A DNA stretch of 64,000 nt from Dickeya oryzae (GTDB lineage Bacteria > Pseudomonadota > Gammaproteobacteria > Enterobacterales > Enterobacteriaceae). The notes under the pieces are model-generated. The model worked only from the letters and a program-made list of their open reading frames with translations, ran no database searches and was not told where the DNA came from. Location: contig NZ_ML762920.1 in NCBI RefSeq assembly GCF_009372235.1, forward strand, positions 899,298 to 963,297, written 5' to 3'. Of this stretch, positions 17,315 to 25,507 are shown piece by piece. The translations under genes and the position numbers were made by a program. Numbering within the stretch: the stretch's first letter is position 1; each line of letters opens with the position of its first letter.

Positions 17315-19219
17315 TTATCCTTTCTTCGGTGAATGAGTGACGGGATTCTGTTGAAGCCAAGTCTCAACAAAATGGCGGTAGTCTGGCACTATATGACTCC
17401 GCAGGTTCCAACCTCCGGGTGACATCGAATCTTCGGGCATCACCTCATCGCAGATCAGTGGATCCTGACTATCTGGTCTTCGGTCCCTTGGCGGAGCTTG
17501 GATCATTGTTCGCATCGGTAATCCAACGGCCTCTCCGAGTATGATCGCCTCACCAGTACGCAGGACTGGTAACATACTCGTCAGACCTTCTAAGTTGTCC
17601 GAAAGAGCACTTGTAACATGAGAACGATCTGTTGCATTGCTCAAACGCATCGCAAAGAAGGTACCACATTGCGACAATATGGTCGCGTTAATCTCCGCAG
17701 GACGCTGACTCACGATCATTGCCCCAATACCGTACTTGCGGCCTTCCTTCACAATTCGCTGGGTTGCAACTGACGCTGCGCTATTACCGCTATCACCGAG
17801 GTAGCTGTGAGCCTCCTCCATAACAATCAGCAACGGTCGTTCTCGACCTCCTTCGGAGAGGTTTCTCGCCCAAAATAAGCAATCATAGAGAATTCTCAAA
17901 ATGTTGCCAATAATGTCATTTGTGACTGGGGACGGAATGCCCGATAGATCTAGTATCGTAATGGGTCGATCATTTCCCAACCACTGACTAACCAGTTTGG
18001 CAAGATCACTCGTGGTTGAACCATCAAGCTCAGGATGCCAATTTCCTGGTTTCAGTAGAAAGTCATAACGAGCGACGCGAAGTTTTGCCCCCAGTGCCTC
18101 GAGGGCACTTCTGATATTCAGTGGATCGGGGAGATAATTAATTTTTTCGGCGTCAGCAGCGACATTTTTTACTTTACGGAAGCGAGGAGGGATACCTGCT
18201 TGAGCATCACCGACTATTGGCGCTCCGGCTTTATCACACTCGTAAGCCCAAGTCGTTTTGTCGGCAGGGTTTGCACCACCTGCACTAAAGTAAGTCCCGA
18301 ACTCGTGACAATAAAGATCATACCAAAGCTTGTTTAGCGAGAAAGGAACAGGACTATCAGCTGTAATACTGCTGGCGTCTATCCCACAATTCGGCTGCGC
18401 AGACAAAGTTTTAACTTTCGCTGCAAGGACTCGCTCAAGAATAATATTACGTGCTTTACCGTCTGTCGGTAGGACGCCGAAAGTGACGCGGACCAACTCG
18501 TCAAAATTCAAAGCCCAGAACGGAATACATAACTGGTGTTCATTGGCGTTGCGACCATCGGGATTGATCTTGAAAACATTAGCCCGATCGGCCAGCGCTT
18601 TTGCATATTCACCATGCAGGTCAAGCACGATAATACGTGCTGAGGGAAAGCGTGCTCCATCAGAAAGAACATTGAGCAGCCCCGCCACTGTCGTCGATTT
18701 CCCCGACCCCGTAGTTCCGACTACCGCAGAATGACGAGTAACAAGTTTGTTCACATCGACCAAGGCGTCAATCGACTCACTTCCAGCAACATATCCTACA
18801 CGGACCAAATGATTTTGTTTATCAGATCGCCCATAGATTGCTTGAAGGTCGACTTCGGAAACGAGATGGACCTCGTCTTCGAATGTTGGATACTGGGATA
18901 TACCACGTTGAAATTTTCCCGACCTATAGCCTTCCCCGATCAACTGGATCGTCATCCAACGAAGTCCATTCGGCATCGTCTGAAGGGCTTTTTCAGGAAC
19001 GGCGCTGGCACCGACCTGCGAAACAATGCCATATAAATCAACATAACCAACGGGTATTTTGACGAAGCTTCCTATCTGGCCAATTTTATGACCCTGACCG
19101 TGCACGAAGCTCAATCCAGAAAAACGATCGGATGTAAGCGTTACGCTGACTGAGGTGCCGCTGACATCTTGAACCGTCCCAATCACGGTCGCCTTACTTG
19201 ATAATTCAGGCTTCATCAT
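17315..19219 (-). CDS. HerA-type ATPase (DUF87)
   Basis: About 634 residues. An N-terminal beta-rich HAS-barrel domain (VIGTVQDVSG, IGSFVKIPVG) is followed by a HerA/FtsK-type motor: Walker A GTTGSGKST at ~residues 168-176, VLDLHGEYAKAL after it, and a Walker B region with catalytic acids LLIVMEEAHSYLG. The sensor/arginine part reads EGRKYGIGAMIVSQRPAEI. HerA forms hexamers that move on DNA. The ATG at 19219 has GGAG six bases upstream and overlaps the SIR2 stop; a GTG at 19234 is the alternative. With SIR2 it matches the known SIR2-HerA antiphage pair. Confidence 0.9.
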   Translation of the reverse strand: MMKPELSSKATVIGTVQDVSGTSVSVTLTSDRFSGLSFVHGQGHKIGQIGSFVKIPVGYVDLYGIVSQVGASAVPEKALQTMPNGLRWMTIQLIGEGYRSGKFQRGISQYPTFEDEVHLVSEVDLQAIYGRSDKQNHLVRVGYVAGSESIDALVDVNKLVTRHSAVVGTTGSGKSTTVAGLLNVLSDGARFPSARIIVLDLHGEYAKALADRANVFKINPDGRNANEHQLCIPFWALNFDELVRVTFGVLPTDGKARNIILERVLAAKVKTLSAQPNCGIDASSITADSPVPFSLNKLWYDLYCHEFGTYFSAGGANPADKTTWAYECDKAGAPIVGDAQAGIPPRFRKVKNVAADAEKINYLPDPLNIRSALEALGAKLRVARYDFLLKPGNWHPELDGSTTSDLAKLVSQWLGNDRPITILDLSGIPSPVTNDIIGNILRILYDCLFWARNLSEGGRERPLLIVMEEAHSYLGDSGNSAASVATQRIVKEGRKYGIGAMIVSQRPAEINATILSQCGTFFAMRLSNATDRSHVTSALSDNLEGLTSMLPVLRTGEAIILGEAVGLPMRTMIQAPPRDRRPDSQDPLICDEVMPEDSMSPGGWNLRSHIVPDYRHFVETWLQQNPVTHSPKKG

Positions 19220-20408
19220 CGGCCGCTCCAGCACCAGCGAGGCCTCGCAGAAGCGCCCCTAGCGCAGCAAAATCACCAAGCCTCAGTGTTATCTCATCGC
19301 CACTCTTCACGAGGACTCCAGGGGGCAATGGTAATGCGTCGATGTCGTCGCTCACCCAGTTACCCAAATTGCGACCAATGATCGCTTTGTCAAACCCAAG
19401 CAGACTCAAATTCGGAGTTGCCAATGCACACTGACGAGCAAGAGCATATTTTTCATCTTCGAGCTGCCCGAATACGCAGGCGAAAACATGTGCGGTGGGG
19501 TTAGTTTCAAGGCTTCGACAAATGACGTCATTGATGTGCTCATCAGCAAAAGAATATCCACAGATAAAGAGCAGTGCGGATGGTGCAAGTAAGAATGCCT
19601 TTAAGCGATCAAGCATCGCAAGGTAGGGCATTTTACGACTTTGATCATATTTCAGATGCGACGGGTAGATAAGATAGCTCTGCTCATCGGTCTTTTGATC
19701 ACTACGGACTACAGCCGTACCATTTTCTAAGCGCCAGTTGAGCGAGCCGTGGATTTTCCAGAGGCGAGTCCAACGAGGCGGCAATAGACCTTCATCTTCT
19801 ACTGCTCCGAGATCAAAGAACGCCTTCCGAGATCCTATAAAACCGTCGAAATATGGAGCGGAGCTTTCCTCCAGCGCCTGCTCCATCAAGAGATCATAAT
19901 TGGTCGTGAATAGGTGAACCGGGCGCTCGCGGCGGATGGCGCGGCTCCATATAGCTAAATTATGATAGGCACTATCCTTAGAAGGGAGGAAGCGAGTCAC
20001 CTCCGTCGATATAACTCCGCAAACGTCTTCGTCGAGTTTGAGCAACTCCTTGGCTGACAAACCCCGAACGTCCCCATTACCGGCGACACTCGCAAAAACT
20101 CGGATTCGACTTAGGATTAATTCAATATTTCCTCCATCACCTCCATCGTCCACCACAATCTTTACGATCTTGTCCCAAGTGGATGGGGCTGTGTCATCAG
20201 GACTGGATAGACGTTTAGCGATGACGCGAGTTAGACCTGCTACATCCCATATGAGCGGATCGGAAAGAGTCTTACCATCTTCCACCCGTTCGTTGACACG
20301 TATAGAGAAGGGGCAACCGGCACCAATGAAGAACCCTATCGGCTTGCGATTCTGGGATAAAGCCTGCTGAATAAAACTGACTTGTCGAACTGGATCATGT
20401 TTGTGCAT
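19206..20408 (-). CDS. SIR2-like NADase, defence effector
   Basis: 400 residues. The NAD-binding SIR2 features are present: GFFIGAGCP (25-33), FTTNYD (N170, D172), the catalytic histidine H220 in WKIHGSLNW, and the late GYSFADEHI. Prokaryotic SIR2 proteins of this kind deplete NAD+ on phage infection. It overlaps HerA by 14 bp, so the two are coupled, as in described SIR2-HerA (Nezha) systems where the proteins form one complex. No HTH or membrane segment is seen. It is the first gene of a four-gene operon. Confidence 0.88.
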   Translation of the reverse strand: MHKHDPVRQVSFIQQALSQNRKPIGFFIGAGCPFSIRVNERVEDGKTLSDPLIWDVAGLTRVIAKRLSSPDDTAPSTWDKIVKIVVDDGGDGGNIELILSRIRVFASVAGNGDVRGLSAKELLKLDEDVCGVISTEVTRFLPSKDSAYHNLAIWSRAIRRERPVHLFTTNYDLLMEQALEESSAPYFDGFIGSRKAFFDLGAVEDEGLLPPRWTRLWKIHGSLNWRLENGTAVVRSDQKTDEQSYLIYPSHLKYDQSRKMPYLAMLDRLKAFLLAPSALLFICGYSFADEHINDVICRSLETNPTAHVFACVFGQLEDEKYALARQCALATPNLSLLGFDKAIIGRNLGNWVSDDIDALPLPPGVLVKSGDEITLRLGDFAALGALLRGLAGAGAADDEA

Positions 20409-20623
20409 TTATGTCCCTTTATCTCCAATGCAGTATTCCTGTCGTGCCGAGCTATACGTCGCTTTCCGAACAGGAAATCATGGATAAGATCTATTCTAAG
20501 TGCTGAATCAGTTTTAAGTATTTGCAATGAGCTTCTCTTTACGGACCCGCACGAGCCAACCCGTTAAATCCTCAATTTGGTAAAGACGGTAACCCCCGCG
20601 CCTGACCTTAATGGTCATGCCTA

Positions 20624-20919
20624 TTACTCCTGAACTGGCGGCCACTGTTGCGCTGCGTGCAGCACACGCAGGATACGCACGGCAAAAGAGTCTTCCTTGT
20701 AAACAACAATGTAGTTTGCCCGAACGACCATTTCCCGCGAGCCCTCTATCCGGCCCCCTCGATAGAGCTATAGAGCTTCGGATGTTCAGGAAGCTTAGCT
20801 GCCTTGGCCTCTATATCATCTTTCAGCCATTGAGCGGCGTCAGGATTGTCGTCTGAGATATAATCGACGATTACCAATAGGTCAGCTCGGGCCGATTGTG
20901 ACCATTCAAGCTCGGGCAC
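20624..20919 (-). pseudogene. RelE/ParE-family toxin, frameshifted
   Basis: The frame begins at a GTG overlapping the antitoxin stop by 14 bp and reads ELEWSQSARADLLVIVDYIS and PDAAQWLKDDI, a typical RelE/ParE N-terminus. After PEHPKLY an exact 8-bp tandem duplication (ATAGAGCT at 20762-20769 and 20770-20777 on the + strand) shifts the frame to an early stop. Removing one copy restores GRIEGSREMVVRANYIVVY and the usual RILRVLHAAQQWP end. The toxin is therefore inactivated while the antitoxin is intact. Confidence 0.85.
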
Positions 20920-21205
20920 GGCGCTTTCTGTCGATCAGGGCTTGCGCCTCGTCCATTACCTGCTGATGTGGCACTCCTGGCTGGCTGTCCGTCAAAGCCT
21001 CAAACACCTTGGCGCGGAACCATTTGTCATGGGCTTCCGGGTCAGTTGTCAGTCCCGCAGGCAAACCGCCTTCTTTGGTGACGCGAGTCAGGAAAATTCG
21101 CACGGCATCCGAGACGGATAGACCAACGTTAGCGAGCTTTTCGGTCGCATCGGCCTTCAGCTTGTCGTCTACACGGATGTGTAGCATGGATGTTTGAGCA
21201 GCCAT
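20906..21205 (-). CDS. RelB/DinJ-family antitoxin
   Basis: 99 residues with the RelB/DinJ ribbon-helix-helix N-terminus (MLHIRVDDKLKADA, LANVGLSVSDAVRIFL) and an acidic/helical C-terminus that would wrap the toxin. GAGGAGAAATACG precedes the ATG. It normally neutralises and autoregulates with the downstream RelE, which here is broken. The SIR2 operon lies ~500 bp further downstream on the same strand, so its promoter could also contribute to that transcription. Confidence 0.88.
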   Translation of the reverse strand: MAAQTSMLHIRVDDKLKADATEKLANVGLSVSDAVRIFLTRVTKEGGLPAGLTTDPEAHDKWFRAKVFEALTDSQPGVPHQQVMDEAQALIDRKRRARA

Positions 21206-21485
21206 CGTATTTCTCCTCGTGTCAGACCTCCTTGATTATGTATCTCATTCGAGACACAGTCAAGATTAGCCAATCACTCGGTATTAATATTAAACAATCT
21301 AGTCTGGCTAGGATACTTACAGAATGGTTGATTCACTCGCCAGACAATAAAAGCACACTATTATAAGTCATGAAAATCAACGATAAGAACGTTATCTGAT
21401 AATCGAAGGTGTTTCATGTTGCTATGCCTTGAAGGACTACTTTCATGACACTTGAGGGGGTACAGATATCATGGCATATGAGTTA

Positions 21486-21920
21486 TTATTTCTGCCGTCG
21501 TTCCTTCCGATCTTGCAACATCTGCAGATTGCTCCAAAAATCCTCATCAGTACCAAATATGACAGCAAGAACGCGAGCCTCATCATCCGTAAGACGACGC
21601 AAACCGCAGATAATATCGTCAATATACTGCTTGCAGATACCCATAGCTTCCGCCAGTTCATCATGAGACATGTTCAGCGGTTTTAAAAATTCCTCTACCA
21701 GCATCTCTCCCACTGTCACAGGCCCGTCAGTATCTGCTTTTGTGTAGTATGCAAGAATCTCTGAACGCCCCTGCTCATACGTCAGTTCACCTGAAATAAT
21801 ACGTGTCTTAATGGACTCGTACAGTGGCGTACCACTGGGGTCCATTCCTTCAAGTCTCAGGGAAGCCTCTGCTTTACGAAAGCCCTCATTGCGTAACCGT
21901 GAATCGGAAGTCCTGGACAT
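21486..21920 (-). CDS. VbhA-like / HigA-like HTH fusion antitoxin-type protein
   Basis: 144 residues. Residues ~15-55 (RKAEASLRLEGMDPSG, GELTYEQGRSEIL) resemble the VbhA antitoxin domain that inhibits Fic AMP-transferases. Residues ~70-130 form a HigA/XRE-like helix-turn-helix (VGEMLVEEFL, SHDELAEAMGI, YIDDII, DEARVLAVIFG). GGAAAAACT precedes the ATG. No Fic or HigB toxin is adjacent. It follows trbL on the same strand, so it may act as a regulator of the transfer genes or as an orphan antitoxin. Confidence 0.65.
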   Translation of the reverse strand: MSRTSDSRLRNEGFRKAEASLRLEGMDPSGTPLYESIKTRIISGELTYEQGRSEILAYYTKADTDGPVTVGEMLVEEFLKPLNMSHDELAEAMGICKQYIDDIICGLRRLTDDEARVLAVIFGTDEDFWSNLQMLQDRKERRQK

Positions 21921-22001
21921 AGTTTTTCCTTTGAGTTGCAGAAGTAAAGTTCGCTCAGTGGAAGCGTCAGCTCGCGCCCCCCGTAAACTGATGCGCTTGA
22001 T

Positions 22002-23402
22002 TCAAGAATTATTATTGCCGGATAAGCTATCTCCGGCAAAATCATCATGTTCGCGGTTATCCCGATGAGTAGCTGTCTGCTTACGTATCTGAGTCGCCAA
22101 CTCCCCTCCAATAGTTTGTTGGACACGAGAAGAATTGCTACTTCGCTTCATTTTCTGGTACTCAGCAGCTCCGTTGGCCATGCTGCTTCCCATATGGCTT
22201 GCCATGCGGCCAGCTCGTGAGAATGAAGCAAACCCCTGACTTCCTCCTCTGGCGCTACCTGAACTGCTCCCTGCTGACGAACCACCGGAACTGCCTGAGG
22301 GTTGGCCTCCGGAAGTATCTACAGAACCGGTATCTTCCCCGCCGCCAAATCCTCCACCGGAACTGCCTCCACCACCTGAACCAGATTCTTCGGCCATGGC
22401 AGCTTGCGCAGACTCGAACGCTGCCTTTAATGCAGAGGCTCCGCCGCTGAGTTGAGCTGATGCCCCCATTGCCATTGATCCAGCACCGCTGATGGCAGTA
22501 GCGGCAGCGCCGGTAATCATACCCGCCCCAAATCCACCAATCCCTTGTAAAGATCCCCCTCCTACAACACCTGATAACAACAGTGGTAGCTTATTCGTTA
22601 ATACTAATAGGATAATTGACGCCAAAAGCAAAACAATAAGACTATTTAGATCAGGAACATCATCTTTAATAAGAGAAAAATATTGATCTAAAAATGATTG
22701 TCCAATCCCAATAATTAATGTCATCGTGAATAATTGAATGCCAATCGATAAAACAGTTCGTAAGTAATTAATTGCTATATCAGAGGTCCATTTCGAACCA
22801 CCAAATCCAAGCAATATAACTCCTGCATAACATAACACCCATGCAGAAACCAACATGATTAGCATATTTATCGCTATAAGGGACATCACTACCAAAACGA
22901 TTATCGCGACCGTTATCATAATGGTGGATATCATTGGCGACCAAATTGATGCGGCTGAACTGACCTTTGTTAATATCGCAAACGCCATATCAACTATGCT
23001 TGATGGAGAAATACCAGTACTTATTCCTAACGCGTTTGCTGCAAGTTGTCTCATTGAATTAATTATGGATTGCGATATGGATGGGCCGTTGATTAAAAGA
23101 TAATAAAAAAAACCAACGACGGCAAAAAAGCGAACTATTTCAGCAAGTACGCCTGTCAACCCTTCCCCTTGCATCGCCATCATACCAAATGTCCAAACCA
23201 TACTTATTAATACCAGCCCCCAGAAGAGCCAATTTGCATAGTCAGCAATTACTGTTGTCCATGTACTGGCTACTTGTTGAAACTTATCTAATAAAATATC
23301 AAGTAGCCCGCTACTATCTAATTGACCAGCATAGGCATTTATAGAAAAGAAAAGGATAATACCTAAAAAGGTGAGCTTACTTACTATTTTCATGATTACC
23401 AT
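22002..23402 (-). CDS. trbL: TrbL/VirB6-family conjugal transfer protein
   Basis: 466 residues, polytopic inner-membrane protein: a signal-like N-terminus, helices near DYANWLFWGLVLISMVW, VGFFYYLLI, a long hydrophobic pair around 170-205 and further helices to ~290. The C-terminal ~150 residues are soluble and include a Gly/Ser-rich stretch. It matches TrbL, the mating-channel membrane component of IncP systems. Its start overlaps the trbK stop (ATGGTAATC), with an alternative ATG at 23393. Order trbJ-trbK-trbL is that of RP4, but trbB-trbI are missing. Confidence 0.85.
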   Translation of the reverse strand: MVIMKIVSKLTFLGIILFFSINAYAGQLDSSGLLDILLDKFQQVASTWTTVIADYANWLFWGLVLISMVWTFGMMAMQGEGLTGVLAEIVRFFAVVGFFYYLLINGPSISQSIINSMRQLAANALGISTGISPSSIVDMAFAILTKVSSAASIWSPMISTIMITVAIIVLVVMSLIAINMLIMLVSAWVLCYAGVILLGFGGSKWTSDIAINYLRTVLSIGIQLFTMTLIIGIGQSFLDQYFSLIKDDVPDLNSLIVLLLASIILLVLTNKLPLLLSGVVGGGSLQGIGGFGAGMITGAAATAISGAGSMAMGASAQLSGGASALKAAFESAQAAMAEESGSGGGGSSGGGFGGGEDTGSVDTSGGQPSGSSGGSSAGSSSGSARGGSQGFASFSRAGRMASHMGSSMANGAAEYQKMKRSSNSSRVQQTIGGELATQIRKQTATHRDNREHDDFAGDSLSGNNNS

Positions 23403-23569
23403 TCTCGTTTAGGGCTTGGATTGTTATTACTACGCAATGCACACTTATCGGATCTATGTGCATCAAATTTATTATCTGGCGTCGATGAGCAAACGTTATC
23501 GTTTTTTTCGCAAGAACATATAATCATTGAAATGATTAGAATAAAAACCATCATAATTTTATTTTTCAT
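23396..23569 (-). CDS. trbK: TrbK-like entry-exclusion lipoprotein
   Basis: A 57-residue lipoprotein lying exactly where trbK sits in IncP plasmids. The signal peptide is short and hydrophobic (MMVFILIISMIICSC) with the lipobox cysteine at residue 20 or 18, followed by a polar tail with three more cysteines. TrbK of RP4 is a small membrane lipoprotein that blocks entry of a second IncP plasmid. Sequence similarity cannot be judged at this length; the call rests on position, size and lipobox. Confidence 0.7.
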   Translation of the reverse strand: MKNKIMMVFILIISMIICSCEKNDNVCSSTPDNKFDAHRSDKCALRSNNNPSPKREW

Positions 23570-23580
23570 TCAGTTGTTCC

Positions 23581-24375
23581 TCACCAAATTCGCTTCGGGC
23601 TTGGTGTGTTCTGTCCAGCTAATACTTTCTCATCAGCAGCTATTTGTTGGGCTTCTTTATCGGCCTGAGCCTGTGCCAGTGTTGCCGCAGCGTTTTGTTG
23701 AGCTACCAGAAGCGAGCGGATTTGCAGTAACTGGTTTGTCTGCGCACTGGCAAGCTGGGTAGCGGCCTGAATAGCTTCCATTTGCCCTTGTGAGCCGGTT
23801 GCCTGAGTTTGCAAATCTGCAAGGTTATCAGCATCGCTCTGCAGGGTGTTCTGCTGTTCGTCAATTACCTTAAATAGCGCGTCATTGGCCTTTTTACGTG
23901 CCCCTGAACTGTTCTGTTCAGCTTCACGCAATGCGCTAATTTCAGACGAGGTACATTCAACATTGCTGTTAAAGCAAGGTGATGACCTGTAGTAGTTAAC
24001 ATCCTGATATCGTTTCAGGTACGCATCGAGACTCCCGGCCTGATTCTTGTAGTAATTAAGGGTATCCTGCACCTGCAACAATTTATTAATTGTTGAATTT
24101 GCCTGGTCCCAGATATAGGCCGCAGGAGCTACGGTGTTCTGCAGCATGTTTTCATACTGCTGCAGCTGCGTCTGGTACTGCTGGATTTGTTTAGTCACAG
24201 CCTGAACGTTGTTAACTGCGCTGATTGTGGTCTGAACCACATTAGTGCCATCAATAACGGGAATTCCGGCCTTCACCGGTAATGCCATGACGGACGCCAC
24301 GAAAGGAACTATTAAAGCTTTTTTAGCGGCTAAAATCCTTCTTTGTGATGAAACCACTCGGAACTTTAAATTCAT
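23581..24375 (-). CDS. trbJ: TrbJ/VirB5-like conjugal transfer protein
   Basis: 264 residues with an N-terminal signal peptide (LIVPFVASVMALPVKA, cleavage before GIPV) and a long Gln-rich helical body (QIQQYQTQLQQYENML, ANSTINKLLQVQDTL). This is typical of TrbJ, the VirB5-like pilus-associated periplasmic protein. AGAGGTG precedes the ATG. A KorB-operator sequence lies inside codons 14-18 (24321-24335). It lies 80 bp downstream of traJ, replacing the traI relaxase gene expected after traJ in RP4. Confidence 0.85.
   Translation of the reverse strand: MNLKFRVVSSQRRILAAKKALIVPFVASVMALPVKAGIPVIDGTNVVQTTISAVNNVQAVTKQIQQYQTQLQQYENMLQNTVAPAAYIWDQANSTINKLLQVQDTLNYYKNQAGSLDAYLKRYQDVNYYRSSPCFNSNVECTSSEISALREAEQNSSGARKKANDALFKVIDEQQNTLQSDADNLADLQTQATGSQGQMEAIQAATQLASAQTNQLLQIRSLLVAQQNAAATLAQAQADKEAQQIAADEKVLAGQNTPSPKRIW
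24321..24335. promoter_or_regulatory. KorB-operator-like palindrome in trbJ
   Basis: TTTTAGCGGCTAAAA, containing an exact match to the IncP KorB operator TTTAGCSGCTAAA. It is within the trbJ signal-peptide codons, about 40 bp after the start. RK2 also has intragenic KorB sites. Confidence 0.65.
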
Positions 24376-24455
24376 TTGTTCACCTCTTTTTCAACAGATT
24401 AGTAATATTTAACACTCTGTCTGTTAACAGACACAGGTATATAGGAAACCACACA

Positions 24456-24809
24456 TTATTTATCCAAGATTTTATCCATAATGTTCCTTAGTTCTTGCCG
24501 AGTTGATTCTATTTTCGCAAGCAAGGTTCTTATCAGTGTGGGTGAAAAATCAACTGTTCGAGGATCATTTGCGAGCCATAATTTAAGTAATCCGCCAAGT
24601 CTTCCAAGATCAGCATTTACTCGGCTAAGTTCATTAACCTGTTTTATATCTACGATAGAATCAACCTGATAACCCATTGCAACTCTACGAACAAAACAGG
24701 CAACACTTAATCCAGATGCTTCTGCATTTTCTTGGATGAGAATTTTTTCTTCGGGTAAACAATAAACTTTTATTGGCGTACTATTTTTTCTAGTCTGAGT
24801 AACTTTCAT
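24456..24809 (-). CDS. traJ: TraJ, oriT-binding relaxosome protein
   Basis: 117 residues from the ATG at 24809 (GGAG seven bases upstream). It is strongly similar to RP4 TraJ: PIKVYCLPEEK, then the ribbon-helix-helix region, and the highly conserved INxDLGRLGGLLKLWL and NDPRT stretch. TraJ binds the inverted repeat beside nic and recruits the TraI relaxase. Here it faces away from the adjacent oriT with the same geometry as in RP4. No traI, traK or traG follows, so the relaxase must come from elsewhere. Confidence 0.92.
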   Translation of the reverse strand: MKVTQTRKNSTPIKVYCLPEEKILIQENAEASGLSVACFVRRVAMGYQVDSIVDIKQVNELSRVNADLGRLGGLLKLWLANDPRTVDFSPTLIRTLLAKIESTRQELRNIMDKILDK

Positions 24810-24822
24810 ATAGCTCTCCATA

Positions 24823-24940
24823 CAGGCGGTAGCCTGGCAGCCTCGCAGAGCAGGACGCCCTTGAGCCGCGATGCGGCGAATAGGGAGTGGTAAAGTTGGA
24901 ACACCGTAACGGTGGGCCTACTTTACATGTCCTGCCCTGC
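24823..24940 (+). other. IncP (RP4)-type origin of transfer, oriT
   Basis: Read on the minus strand, the region follows RP4 oriT: GGGCAGGA, AAGTAGGCCCACC, CTATTCGC, TCCTGCTCTGCGAGGCTG and GGCTACCGCC are all kept. A 17-bp-arm imperfect inverted repeat (24890-24906 and 24910-24926, loop TAA) matches the TraJ-binding site. Eight bases after its right arm lies GTCCTG|CCC on the + strand, which gives a predicted nick between 24934 and 24935, in the same place as RP4 (ATCCTG|C). traJ begins 14 bp to the left. Confidence 0.9.
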
Positions 24941-25329
24941 AGTTGCCGTTGTATATCTGTGCACGACAATGTGTATTTCAGTGTATAGGATGTGTTTTCT
25001 TAGCGTATTAATATAGGATTACTCGAGTAAATTTCTGCAGCAAATGTGTTTTTTGCAAGGAAACTATACTTCTCCCTTTTGAAAATGACCTTTAGTAGTT
25101 ATAAATGGACGTCCACCAACTGTATTTATGTTTCGATATATTGTAAGAAGTCTTTTATTTTCTGATGTACTTTTTTACTTCCTTGTCAGAGCATGTGCAT
25201 TGCAGATTTTAGCGGCTAAAATCTGCCTTCCTATGCCTAAAGCTAGGGGCGTACCTCATATGTCATAAAATCTACCTCAAGTGTCAATATACCAAACGTG
25301 TAAGTAATCTCTTCTTCTGGCGTACAACC
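24941..25329. other. AT-rich non-coding region between oriT and oriV-like site
   Basis: About 390 bp with no supported gene. It contains one 25-bp perfect palindrome (a KorB-like box, listed separately) and is otherwise AT-rich. It may hold the promoter for traJ-trbJKL transcription. Confidence 0.45.
25202..25226. promoter_or_regulatory. KorB-operator-like perfect palindrome
   Basis: A perfect 25-bp palindrome, GCAGATTTTAGC-G-GCTAAAATCTGC. Its centre is an exact KorB operator (TTTAGCGGCTAAA at 25208-25220). It lies ~400 bp upstream of traJ, between the rep and transfer regions. Confidence 0.75.
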
Positions 25330-25507
25330 ATCGGCCTTTGGCCGATTCTAGATTTGAAAGCGCCTGCTCAGGCAGGTGATTTCAAAGCCTGAATATACTG
25401 ATTGATCCTGAATAACCTGCAAAGGAGTTAAAAAATCAGGCCTCTGTAGCACACTGGCGGGCCGTTACAGCACATCGCCGGGCCGTAACGACACGCTACC
25501 GGGCCGT
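25330..25507. other. Putative oriV: hairpins plus three 21-bp iterons
   Basis: Two hairpins come first: TCGGC/GCCGA near 25331-25346, and a long one at 25353-25386 (TTTGAAA..CGCCTGC-TCAG-GCAGGTG..TTTCAAA). Then three direct repeats follow with exact 21-bp spacing; each has CACA/CACG, a 4-nt gap and CGGGCCGT (cores at 25458-25465, 25479-25486, 25500-25507). The third overlaps the end of repC. IncQ origins likewise combine ~20-bp RepC-binding iterons and hairpin priming sites beside the rep genes. Confidence 0.65.

Noticed and set aside
20382-20620. Extra small genes upstream of SIR2
   Set aside because: Only short frames without family resemblance; a 34-codon minus-strand frame near 20516-20620 has no independent support.
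20624-21205. Functional RelBE toxin-antitoxin module guarding the defence operon
   Set aside because: The toxin is frameshifted by the 8-bp duplication.
24441-24456. Relaxase (traI) expected after traJ
   Set aside because: Only 80 bp separate traJ and trbJ, and no other island ORF has relaxase motifs.
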